Below, in pieces: positions 35,251 to 42,653 of a stretch of DNA of 64,000 bases (positions are counted from its first letter, which is position 1; the number at the start of each line of letters is the position of its first letter). The notes beneath the pieces are model-generated. The model was not told the origin of the DNA. It did not search any database and saw only the letters and a program-made list of their open reading frames with translations. Source of the stretch: Cellulosimicrobium cellulans (GTDB lineage Bacteria > Actinomycetota > Actinomycetes > Actinomycetales > Cellulomonadaceae). The translations under genes were made by a program, and so were the position numbers. The DNA is taken from contig NZ_JAFGYF010000004.1 of assembly GCF_016921195.1 (NCBI RefSeq), forward strand, positions 248,001 through 312,000, in the 5' to 3' direction.

Positions 35251-35874
35251 ATGACCACAGCCCCCTGGAGCGCACGACCCCGCACGCGCATGGCCGCGGC
35301 AGACCGCCGCGCGCAGATCCTCGCGTCCGCGAGCCGACTCATCGCCGAACGCGGGTTCTGGGGCCTGACCCTGCGCGACGTCGCGCTCGACTGCGGCATC
35401 ACCGAGGCCGGGGTCCTGCACCACGCCGGCTCGAAGGACGGCCTCCTCGTGGCCGTGCTCGAGCACCGCGACGAGGTGGACATGGCAGCGCTCGCCGAGC
35501 GCCTCGCGGTCCCCGTCACCGCCATCGACGACGACCCCCTGCCCGTGGGCCTGCGCGACCTGTGCGCCGCGCTCGTCGCCCGCAACGCCACCCAGCCGGA
35601 GATCGTGCGCCTGTACACGGTGCTGCAGGGCGAGTCGCTCGACGAGTCGCACCCCGCCTACGCCTACTTCCAGCAGCGCGAGGAATGGGTCATGGACCTG
35701 TTCTCCCGCGCAGCCCGTACCGACGGCGTCCCGGGCCCCGCCGTCGTGACGACGGCCCGCGAGACGCTCGCCGCCATGGACGGGCTGCAGCTGCGCTGGC
35801 TGCGCTCCCCCGCGACGGTGGACCTGGTCGCCGAGTGGGACGCCTTTGCCGAGAGGCTCCTCGCCGGACGCTGA
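35251..35874 (+). CDS. TetR-family regulator of the GH3/MFS operon
   Basis: 207 residues from ATG 35251 with CGAGGAGCG upstream. Helix-turn-helix: LTLRDVALDCGITEAGVLHHAGSKDGLLVAVLEHRDEVD. The C-terminal TetR_C-type domain contains RNATQPEIVRLYTVLQGESLDESHPAYAYFQQREEWV, a pattern seen in regulators of sugar-degradation genes in actinobacteria. It is divergent from the GH3 gene and shares the dyad at 35083-35109, so it likely represses GH3 and the transporter until a sugar signal appears. Confidence 0.92.
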   Translation: MTTAPWSARPRTRMAAADRRAQILASASRLIAERGFWGLTLRDVALDCGITEAGVLHHAGSKDGLLVAVLEHRDEVDMAALAERLAVPVTAIDDDPLPVGLRDLCAALVARNATQPEIVRLYTVLQGESLDESHPAYAYFQQREEWVMDLFSRAARTDGVPGPAVVTTARETLAAMDGLQLRWLRSPATVDLVAEWDAFAERLLAGR

Positions 35875-35882
35875 CCGGTTCA

Positions 35883-35921
35883 TGCGTACGAACGTACGCA
35901 GCATGTGTACGATCGTCCGCA
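35883..35921 (+). promoter_or_regulatory. Tandem 18-bp operators overlapping the MFS start codon
   Basis: TGCGTACGAACGTACGCA (35883-35900) is a perfect 8-bp-arm dyad. TGTGTACGATCGTCCGCA (35904-35921) is a degenerate copy, and its last base is the A of ATG 35921. Centres are 21 bases apart, two helical turns. No Shine-Dalgarno sequence precedes ATG, so the mRNA may be leaderless. The TetR gene two genes downstream is the obvious candidate regulator. Confidence 0.75.
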
Positions 35922-37243
35922 TGACGTCCCCCACCCTCGCGCGCCCGGCGCCGGACGTGCGTCGGGCACGGGTCGCCGTCGCCGCGCTGTTCCTCACGAA
36001 CGGCGCGCTGTTCGCGAACCTCGTGCCGCGCTACCCCGAGATCAAGGCCGGTCTCGACCTCGGCAACGCCACGTACGGGCTCGCCGTCGCGGCGTTCCCC
36101 GCGGGGGCCATCACCGCGGGCCTCGCCGCCGCGGCGCTCGTGCGGCGGTTCGGGTCGGCGCGCGTCGCGGTCGCCGGCACCGTGCTCACCGCGGCCGGGC
36201 TGCTGCTCGCGGGCCTCGCGCCCGTGCTGCCGCTGCTCGTCGTCGCGCTGTTCGCGGCGGGCGCGATGGACGCGTTCACCGACGTCGCTCAGAACGCGCA
36301 CGGACTGCGGGTGCAGCGCCGCTACGGCCGCTCGATCATCAACGGCTTCCACGCGCTGTGGTCCGTCGGCGCGGTCGTGGGCGGCGGCATGGCGGCCGCC
36401 GCCATCGCGCTCGGTCTGCCCCTCGGGGTGCACCTCGCGATCACGGGCGGCCTGTTCGCCACCGTCGCTCTCGTCGCGCTGCGCTGGTGCCTGCCCGGGC
36501 TCGACGGCACGGCGCCCGACGCCGCCGAGGCCGGGGCCTCGCCCGGCGCCCCGGCAGGCACCGAGGGCTCGGGAGCCCGCGCCGGCGCGGCCCTGGCGCG
36601 CACGTCCCGCGCGCGCACGGCCGCCGTCCTCGCCGCGCTCGTGCTCGTCGCCGTGGCGGGCACCCTCGTCGAGGACGCGGGCAGCACGTGGGCCGCCGTC
36701 TACCTGTCCGGGCCGCTCGGCGCCCCCGCGACGCTCGCCGCCGCCGGCTTCGTCGCGCTCGTCGGCGCCCAGTTCGTCGGCCGCCTCGTGGGCGACCGGC
36801 TCGTCGACCGGTTCGGGCAGCGCACCGTCGCCCGGGTCGGTGGCGCGCTCGTCGCGCTCGGCACCGGCCTCGCGCTCGCGTTCCCCTCCGTGCCCGGCAC
36901 GATCGCCGGGTTCGCCGCGGCCGGGTTCGGCGTCGCGACGCTCGTCCCCGCCGCGATGCAGCAGGCCGACGAGCTCCCGGGACTGCGCGCGGGGACCGGC
37001 CTCACGCTCGTGTCGTGGCTCATGCGGCTCGGGTTCCTCCTGTCCCCGCCGATCGTCGGGCTCGTCGCCGACGCCACGAGCCTGCGCACCGGGCTGCTCG
37101 TCCTCCCGCTGGCGGGCGTCGTCGTCGTGCTGCTCACCGGCGTGCTCGCCCCGCGCCGGCCCGCGAGCGGACCGGGCGCCGGCGACCGGCACGACGACCC
37201 CGACCACCGCAGGACCCCCGCGACCGAGGAGGCCGCCGCATGA
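35921..37243 (+). CDS. MFS transporter
   Basis: 440 residues with twelve transmembrane segments. The first loop reads VPRYPEIKAGLDLGNATYGLAVAAFPAGAI, and the segment AMDAFTDVAQNAHGLRVQRRYGRSIINGFHALWSVGAVVGG is typical of the YbjJ/fucose-permease-like MFS subgroup. The start is set by lack of any other good ATG and by the operator at the start codon. It overlaps the next gene as ATGA. The operon MFS-acetyltransferase-TetR suggests export or detoxification of a compound that can be acetylated, though import cannot be excluded. Confidence 0.9.
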   Translation: MTSPTLARPAPDVRRARVAVAALFLTNGALFANLVPRYPEIKAGLDLGNATYGLAVAAFPAGAITAGLAAAALVRRFGSARVAVAGTVLTAAGLLLAGLAPVLPLLVVALFAAGAMDAFTDVAQNAHGLRVQRRYGRSIINGFHALWSVGAVVGGGMAAAAIALGLPLGVHLAITGGLFATVALVALRWCLPGLDGTAPDAAEAGASPGAPAGTEGSGARAGAALARTSRARTAAVLAALVLVAVAGTLVEDAGSTWAAVYLSGPLGAPATLAAAGFVALVGAQFVGRLVGDRLVDRFGQRTVARVGGALVALGTGLALAFPSVPGTIAGFAAAGFGVATLVPAAMQQADELPGLRAGTGLTLVSWLMRLGFLLSPPIVGLVADATSLRTGLLVLPLAGVVVVLLTGVLAPRRPASGPGAGDRHDDPDHRRTPATEEAAA

Positions 37244-37833
37244 CCACCGACTACTTCGCCGGCGACGACCGCACGAGCTACGAACGGATGGCCGCGGGCG
37301 ACCTGTACGTCGCCGACGACCCGGAGATCGCGCGCGGCGTCCACCGGGGCATGCGCCTCGTCGACGCGTTCCACCGCGCCGTCCTCGACGGCGACGGCGA
37401 CGAGACGCGCGCCCGCGAGATCCTCGCCGACCTGCTCGGGTCGCTCGGCGAGGGGTCGTGGGTCAAGCCGCCGCTCGCGGTGGACTTCGGCAGCAACGTG
37501 CACCTCGGTGACCGGACGTTCGTCAACTCCGGGCTGACCGCGCTCGACGTCGCGGCGATCACGATCGGCGACGACTGCCTCCTGGGCCCGAACGTCCAGC
37601 TCCTCACCCCGACGCACCCCGTCGACCCGCAGCCCCGGCGCGACAAGCTCGAGGCCGCCGAGCCCATCACGCTCGGCGACAACGTGTGGCTCGGTGGCGG
37701 CGTGATCGTGTGCCCGGGCGTGACGATCGGCGACAACACCGTGGTGGGCGCGGGGTCCGTCGTCACGCGCGACCTGCCCGCGAACGTCGTGGCGGTGGGC
37801 AACCCGGCACGCGTGATCCGCGAGAACATCTGA
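37240..37833 (+). CDS. Sugar O-acetyltransferase (LbH-MAT family)
   Basis: 197 residues, overlapping the MFS stop by four bases. The N-terminal cap (TSYERMAAGDLYVADDPEIAR) and hexapeptide helix VNSGLTALDVAAITIGDDCLLGPNVQLLTPTHPVD place the catalytic histidine in TPTHPVD. WLGGGVIVCPGVTIGDNTVVGAGSVVTRDLP completes the coil. It is a second homologue of the gene at 4420-4962 but with a longer N-terminal domain. It is co-transcribed with a transporter and a TetR repressor. Confidence 0.93.
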   Translation: MTTDYFAGDDRTSYERMAAGDLYVADDPEIARGVHRGMRLVDAFHRAVLDGDGDETRAREILADLLGSLGEGSWVKPPLAVDFGSNVHLGDRTFVNSGLTALDVAAITIGDDCLLGPNVQLLTPTHPVDPQPRRDKLEAAEPITLGDNVWLGGGVIVCPGVTIGDNTVVGAGSVVTRDLPANVVAVGNPARVIRENI

Positions 37834-37835
37834 CC

Positions 37836-38414
37836 ATGAGCGCCCCCCCGGACCCGGCCGGACCGATGCCCCGCGCCCGCCGCCACGACCCGGAGCGACG
37901 GGACCGCATCATCGACGCGTGCCTCGACGTCGTCGCGGAGCACGGCGTCGCGGGCACGTCGCACCGGCGCGTCGCGGCCGCGGCCGACGTCCCGCTCGGG
38001 TCGATGACGTACCACTTCTCCGGGATGGAGGAGCTGCTGCGCGAGGCGTTCGGCCGGTTCGCGCGTGACGCCGCCGCCCAGTTCGAGCGGCGCATGAGCG
38101 ACGCGCGCACGCCCGAGGAGGCCGTCCAGGCGGTCACGACGCTCATCACGCACGACGTGTTCGCGACGCAGCGCGACCTCGTCCTGTCGCACGAGCTCTA
38201 CACGCTCGCGGCACGGGACCCGGCCTACCGGACGCTGACGAACGACTGGATGCGCCGCAGCCGTGACGCGCTCGGCCGGCACTTCGACCCCGCGACGTGC
38301 CGCGTGCTCGACGCGTTCATCGAGGGCATGACCATCCACCGCGCGCTCGACACCGAGCCGCACGACGACGTCGACGTCCTCGGTGCGGTGCGGCGCCTCA
38401 CGCGGGTGCCCTGA
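37836..38414 (+). CDS. TetR-family regulator
   Basis: 192 residues, two bases after the acetyltransferase stop. The helix-turn-helix reads TSHRRVAAAADVPLGSMTYHFSGMEELLREAFGRFA, typical of the RutR/YcdC-like TetR group. The C-terminal domain has YTLAARDPAYRTLTNDWMRRSRDALGRHF. Last gene of the MFS operon, it probably autoregulates it through the two dyads at 35883-35921. Confidence 0.93.
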   Translation: MSAPPDPAGPMPRARRHDPERRDRIIDACLDVVAEHGVAGTSHRRVAAAADVPLGSMTYHFSGMEELLREAFGRFARDAAAQFERRMSDARTPEEAVQAVTTLITHDVFATQRDLVLSHELYTLAARDPAYRTLTNDWMRRSRDALGRHFDPATCRVLDAFIEGMTIHRALDTEPHDDVDVLGAVRRLTRVP

Positions 38415-38427
38415 GGGGCGCGCTCCG

Positions 38428-38982
38428 TCAGGGCGCGGTCACGTCGAACAGCTCGCACGTCGTGTCGTAGTACGCGTCGGTCGTGCCGCGGTGCGTCATG
38501 CCGATCCGCCGGCACACCGCCTGGGACGCCGCGTTGTCGGCGTGCGTCACGGCGACGACCCGGTCGAGACCCCGCGCGAACGCGTGCGCGAGCACCGCGG
38601 CCGCCGCCTCCGTCGCGTACCCGCGGCCCCACGCGTCGGGGTGGAAGTGCCACCCGATCTCCGTGTCGCCCGACGGCTGCAGCGGGTCGCCCGTGCCCGA
38701 CGCCGGGATGAGCTTGAGCAGGATGGTCCCCACGGGCGCGCCGTCGGGCAGCACCGTGCCCTCGCTCTCGCGCGGGACGACCGCCCACACCCCGTGCGTG
38801 CCGTCGTCGACGGCGGCCCAGCGCTCGACCCGCTCCATCGCCTCGTCGCGGTGCTCCAGGACGCGCGGCGTCACCCCGACGTACCGCACGACGTCCCAGC
38901 GCGAGTAGATGTCGAGGACGGCGTCGGCGTCGTCGGGCCGCCAGGGGCGGAGGGTGAGGCGGGGCGTCGTCAGGATCTGCAC
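38428..38982 (-). CDS. GNAT-family N-acetyltransferase (RimJ/RimL type)
   Basis: 184 residues. The RimJ/RimL signature is TTPRLTLRPWRPDDADAVLDIYSRWDVVRYVGV. The acetyl-CoA-binding segment is IGWHFHPDAWGRGYATEAAAAVLAHAF, and VTHADNAASQAVCRRIGM completes the fold. It transfers acetyl groups to a protein N-terminus or small amine; the acceptor is unknown. Confidence 0.93.
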   Translation of the reverse strand: MQILTTPRLTLRPWRPDDADAVLDIYSRWDVVRYVGVTPRVLEHRDEAMERVERWAAVDDGTHGVWAVVPRESEGTVLPDGAPVGTILLKLIPASGTGDPLQPSGDTEIGWHFHPDAWGRGYATEAAAAVLAHAFARGLDRVVAVTHADNAASQAVCRRIGMTHRGTTDAYYDTTCELFDVTAP

Positions 38983-39025
38983 CGCCCCAGGCTACGAGCA
39001 CGCCGCGGGCACGGGCACCGCGGCG

Positions 39026-39667
39026 TCAGACGATCTTGGGGAACGCGAGGAGGAACCCCACGCCGACCACGAACAGGAGGCACGCCATGCCGACCATCCC
39101 CCACTCGGCCCGGTCGGAGCGGAACCGCCCCGCGAACGCACCGAAGAACAGCACGAGCGCGAACAGCACCGTCACGAGCGTGTAGTTGTCGCCCCGCTGG
39201 TTGTTCGCGAGCGCCTGCTCGAAGAGCGCGTCCGCCCGCGCGTCGGCCTCGACCGCCTCGACCTCGCCGGGCGGGACGTACGAGTCCAGCGCGAACGGGC
39301 TCGGCGCCGCGTCGGGGTTCTGCAGGGGGCGCGACGCGAGCCACTCGTCGAACGCCGGCCGGAAGTGGGGCGTGAAGCGCTCGCTCGCGAAGTCGGCGAG
39401 CAGGTCGTTCTCCTCGGCGACGCCCTGGAGGTACAGCGCGAACACCTGGAGGTCGATCTCGCGGGCCGCGTCCGCGTGCGACCGCTCCGTGGATGCCTCG
39501 ATGCGCTGCGTCGACGCGCGCGAGAACGCGATCGACATCTCGCCGCCCCACTTGCTCGCCTCGAACCCGCTCCAGGCCGTGAGCACGGCCGTCACCGAGA
39601 GCAGCACCACCGTGACGGTCTCCCGCAGGGACCTGCCGCCCTTGCTGTCCGCTTCCTCGTCGGCCAC
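39026..39667 (-). CDS. Membrane protein of unknown function
   Basis: 213 residues. One N-terminal membrane segment (VTVVLLSVTAVLTAWSGFEAS) is followed by a 110-residue helical, likely extracytoplasmic region with AFSRASTQRIEASTERSHADAAREIDLQVFALYLQGVAEENDLLADF. Two C-terminal segments follow (YTLVTVLFALVLFFGAFAGRF and GMVGMACLLFVVGVGFLLAFP). The pattern of two close C-terminal helices after a helical hairpin recurs in uncharacterised bacterial proteins. No function is proposed. Confidence 0.8.
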   Translation of the reverse strand: MADEEADSKGGRSLRETVTVVLLSVTAVLTAWSGFEASKWGGEMSIAFSRASTQRIEASTERSHADAAREIDLQVFALYLQGVAEENDLLADFASERFTPHFRPAFDEWLASRPLQNPDAAPSPFALDSYVPPGEVEAVEADARADALFEQALANNQRGDNYTLVTVLFALVLFFGAFAGRFRSDRAEWGMVGMACLLFVVGVGFLLAFPKIV

Positions 39668-39719
39668 GTCAGGACCGTAGCCCGCACGGGCCTGCTGCGC
39701 GCGGCGACCGGCGCACGCA

Positions 39720-39739
39720 CTCCCGGGCGCCGCCGGGAG
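39720..39739 (-). terminator. Hairpin after the surface-protein gene
   Basis: CTCCCGG (39720-39726) and CCGGGAG (39733-39739) pair around a six-base loop, just past the stop of the repetitive surface protein on the minus strand. Confidence 0.55.
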
Positions 39740-39742
39740 CTG

Positions 39743-42454
39743 TCATCCCGCTCCGTCGCGCCCGTGGCGGCGCCGCAGGGCGAGCACGACGACCCCGGCC
39801 AGGAGGGCGGCAAGAGCCACCGCGAGCAGCACGCCGACGTCGGAGCCCGTCGCGGCGAGGCCGTCGTCGGGCGTCGCTCCCGGTGTCGCCGTGCCGTCCG
39901 GCTCCGGGGCGTCCGACGTCGGCCCGTCGGTGGGCGCGGCCGTCGGGGCGGTGGGGGTGGGGGTGGGAGTCGGCGGGTCGAGGACCGTGTTCACGACGGT
40001 GCACCCGACGTCCGCACCGTCGTCGACGCGCACGGTGTCGGCGCCGACGAGCTCGCCGCCGTCGCACACCCACTCCTGCTGGGCGTAGTCCCACTCGCCG
40101 CCCGACTCGGACAGGCGGTACGTGCCCTCGGCGACGGGCACGGCCGTCACGTCGGGGGCCCCGTCGTGCCCGGAGAGCGGCGTGGGGCCCATGGCGGTGA
40201 GCTCCCAGTCGTCGGCGGGGGCGACGTCGTCGACGACCTCCTTGTGGAGCGTGAGCGTGCCCGCGAGCCAGTGGTTCGTCACGGTGCACACGACGTCCGC
40301 CCCCGGCGGGACGATCACGGTCGAGCCCGCGACGCGTGCCCCCTCGCACCACCACCCGAGGGACGTCCACCCGGCCGGCCCGCTCTCCGCGAGCGCGTAG
40401 CGCCCGGGCTCGACGCTCACGTGCGAGACGGCGGCGCTCGCGCTCGGGCCGGAGGCCGAGAACCCTGCGCCCTCGGCGGAGAGCGTCCAGTCGGTGACCT
40501 CGACCTCTCCGGTGAACCCGCGGTCGTCGAGCGCCTTGACGAGCGTGAGGTGCGGGAGCTGCGCGACGTTCGTCACGGTGCACGTCGCGACGCCGCCCCG
40601 CGGCAGGGAGACGGTCGAGCCCGTCAGCGTCGCGTGGCCCGTGCAGGACCATCCCGCGCTGTCGTAGCCGCTGAACCCGCCGGACTCGGAGAGGTCGTAC
40701 TCGCCCGCCGGCAGGTGCCGGCGCGTCGTCGCGGCCGTGCCGCTCGCGCCCTCGACGACGACGCCGCCCGCCGCGTCGGTCGCGGTCAGCGTCCACGCGG
40801 CCGGGTCGGCGGACCCGCCCTCGACGTCCTTGACGAGCGTGAGCGTCGCACCGACGTAGGTGTTCGTCACGCGGCACACGACGTCGTCGTCCGGCGCGAT
40901 CGTGACGACGGGCCCGCTCTGCCCGGACGCCCCGTCGCACACCCAGTCCCCCGCCTCGTGGTCGGGCCGCTGCGTCAGCTCCGCGAGCGTGTGGTCGCCC
41001 GCCCCGACGTGCACGTGGGACACCTCGACGCCGCCGGAGGGGCCGCTGATCGTCGCCGTCGTGCCGTCGGGCTGCGGCCCGGTCGCGGCGAGCTCCCAGT
41101 CGGCGGGCTCGGTGGGCCCACCGGTGAGCTCCTTGACGAGCGTGAGGTGCGGCAGCACGACGGCGTTCGTCACCGTGCACACGACCGTCGCACCGGGCGC
41201 GACGCTGACGACCGCACCGTCGAGCCCGCCTCCCGTGCACTGCCACGCGCCCGGGTCGAACCCGGTCCAGCCGGACTCGGAGAGCGCGTAGTCGCCCGGC
41301 GGGACCGGGACGGCCGTGACCGCGGGCGAGCCGCTCGGCCCGGTGACCGTGGTGGCCCCGCCAGCAGCCGTCAGCGTCCAGTCCGCGGGGACGGCCGTCG
41401 TCGTGCCCGCGAGCTGCTTGACGAGGGTGAGGGTGCCGCCCTGCCAGGTGTTGGTCGCGGTGCACGTCACGTGCTCGCCGGGCGCGACGGTGACGGTGCC
41501 GCCGTCGCCCTCGCCAGCCGCGGCGCCGGTGCACGACCACGTCGCGGCGTAGCCTGCGGGGCCCTGCTCCGTGAGCGCGTACTCGCCCGGCTCGACGACG
41601 ACCGCCGTCACCGCCGGGTCCCCGGTCGCGCCGGAGACCTGCTCGGGCCCGGTGGCGGAGAGCGTCCAGTCGGCGACGGCGGCCGGTCCGCCCACGACCT
41701 CCTTGACGAGAGTGAGGGTCGGCTCGTCGCCGACGGCGTCCGACACGTTGCGGACCGTGCACGTCACCGACCGGCCGAGGTCGAGGGTGACGACGTCGCC
41801 GGACAGCGGGGCGCCGTCGCACCGCCAGCCCTCGCTCCGGTACCCGACGGGATCGCCTTCCTCGGAGAGCGTGTACTGCCCGATGCGGACGGCCTGGTTC
41901 GTCACCGCGTCGGACCCGGACGGTCCGGCGATCGACGACGGCCCCTGCGCGCGCAGCGTCCACTCCTCGGGCGACGCCGTGCCGCCGACGACCTCCTTGA
42001 CGAGCGTGAGCGTCGGGGAGATCGCCTCGTTGTCCACCGTGCACGTGAGCGTGCCGCCCGGCGGGACGACGACCTCGGGCGTGGGGTCGAGGATGTCCTC
42101 CCCGCCGCAGTTCCAGTTCTGGAACCGGAAGCCGGCGACCCCGCCCGTCTCCCAGATCCGGTAGGTGCCCGCCGGGACCTCGAGCGACTGGACGCCGTTG
42201 AGCCCGTCGCCCTCGACGACCTCCCCGGTCCCGAGGTGACGTGCGTGCATCGTCCACAGCTCGCGTCGGCCCTCCGACGAGCCCGTGTCGAGGTTCTCGA
42301 TGCGCTTGAAGAGCGAGAGCCTGCCCGTCTCGGCCTGCGCGGAGGCGGGCAGTGCACCGGCAGCGGCGAGCGCGAGCACGGTGCCGAGGGCGAGGACGAG
42401 CGCGACGACCACCGCCGTCGGGCGGGACGCGCGGGGCGAGGAGGAGGACGGCAT
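39743..42454 (-). CDS. Sortase-anchored surface protein with eight prealbumin-like/CnaB-type repeats
   Basis: 903 residues from ATG 42454 (CGGAGGTG upstream). A signal peptide (cleavage near 40) precedes eight repeats of about 85-110 residues, each starting xLTLVKEV and ending VxCTVTN. The inner pattern is DWTLxAxGP, G.Y.LSE.G, then W.C.G. The first repeat (LSLFKRIEN) is the most divergent. The recurrent Lys in LVK, Glu in Y.L.E and Asn in VTN fit intramolecular isopeptide bonds of CnaB/SpaA domains. The paired cysteines could also form disulfides. After a Pro/Thr stalk comes LAATG at 866-870, a membrane helix and a basic tail, the substrate signal of class E sortases. It is a cell-wall stalk or adhesin (inference). 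Confidence 0.88.
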   Translation of the reverse strand: MPSSSSPRASRPTAVVVALVLALGTVLALAAAGALPASAQAETGRLSLFKRIENLDTGSSEGRRELWTMHARHLGTGEVVEGDGLNGVQSLEVPAGTYRIWETGGVAGFRFQNWNCGGEDILDPTPEVVVPPGGTLTCTVDNEAISPTLTLVKEVVGGTASPEEWTLRAQGPSSIAGPSGSDAVTNQAVRIGQYTLSEEGDPVGYRSEGWRCDGAPLSGDVVTLDLGRSVTCTVRNVSDAVGDEPTLTLVKEVVGGPAAVADWTLSATGPEQVSGATGDPAVTAVVVEPGEYALTEQGPAGYAATWSCTGAAAGEGDGGTVTVAPGEHVTCTATNTWQGGTLTLVKQLAGTTTAVPADWTLTAAGGATTVTGPSGSPAVTAVPVPPGDYALSESGWTGFDPGAWQCTGGGLDGAVVSVAPGATVVCTVTNAVVLPHLTLVKELTGGPTEPADWELAATGPQPDGTTATISGPSGGVEVSHVHVGAGDHTLAELTQRPDHEAGDWVCDGASGQSGPVVTIAPDDDVVCRVTNTYVGATLTLVKDVEGGSADPAAWTLTATDAAGGVVVEGASGTAATTRRHLPAGEYDLSESGGFSGYDSAGWSCTGHATLTGSTVSLPRGGVATCTVTNVAQLPHLTLVKALDDRGFTGEVEVTDWTLSAEGAGFSASGPSASAAVSHVSVEPGRYALAESGPAGWTSLGWWCEGARVAGSTVIVPPGADVVCTVTNHWLAGTLTLHKEVVDDVAPADDWELTAMGPTPLSGHDGAPDVTAVPVAEGTYRLSESGGEWDYAQQEWVCDGGELVGADTVRVDDGADVGCTVVNTVLDPPTPTPTPTAPTAAPTDGPTSDAPEPDGTATPGATPDDGLAATGSDVGVLLAVALAALLAGVVVLALRRRHGRDGAG

Positions 42455-42523
42455 CGGCAGGGGCACCTCCGAACGGGGTCGCGTCGAACGTATCGCCCGG
42501 CTCGGCGGGGCGCGCGACGACCG

Positions 42524-42557
42524 CCGTTCGTCGCACGTGGGCCACCGTTCGTCGCAC
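42524..42557. repeat. Two 13-bp direct repeats at 21-bp period
   Basis: CCGTTCGTCGCAC occurs at 42524-42536 and 42545-42557, exactly 21 bases apart, upstream of the surface-protein gene and divergent cstA. The spacing is two helical turns, so a protein could bind both copies on one face. Confidence 0.6.
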
Positions 42558-42575
42558 ACCTCGACCGCCGGTCGA

Positions 42576-42612
42576 CGTGACGTGGATCACCCGCTCACGG
42601 GCTCCCTAGCCT
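42576..42612 (+). promoter_or_regulatory. CRP/GlxR-like site and -10 of cstA
   Basis: GTGACGTGGATCAC (42577-42590) matches the core TGTGA-N6-TCACA of CRP-type sites at all eight GTGA/TCAC positions. A -10 TAGCCT lies at 42607-42612 with no good -35, suggesting an activator-dependent promoter. cstA is a known CRP/GlxR target in other bacteria. Confidence 0.6.
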
Positions 42613-42653
42613 TCCGTGGTCGGACCGCAACGACGCGACCCTGGAGAGGCTCG

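Noticed and set aside
38909-42580. 1223-codon plus-strand frame opposite the surface protein
   Set aside because: Mirror frame of a repetitive GC-rich gene; no signal peptide or ordered motifs, while the minus strand has a signal peptide and LAATG anchor.
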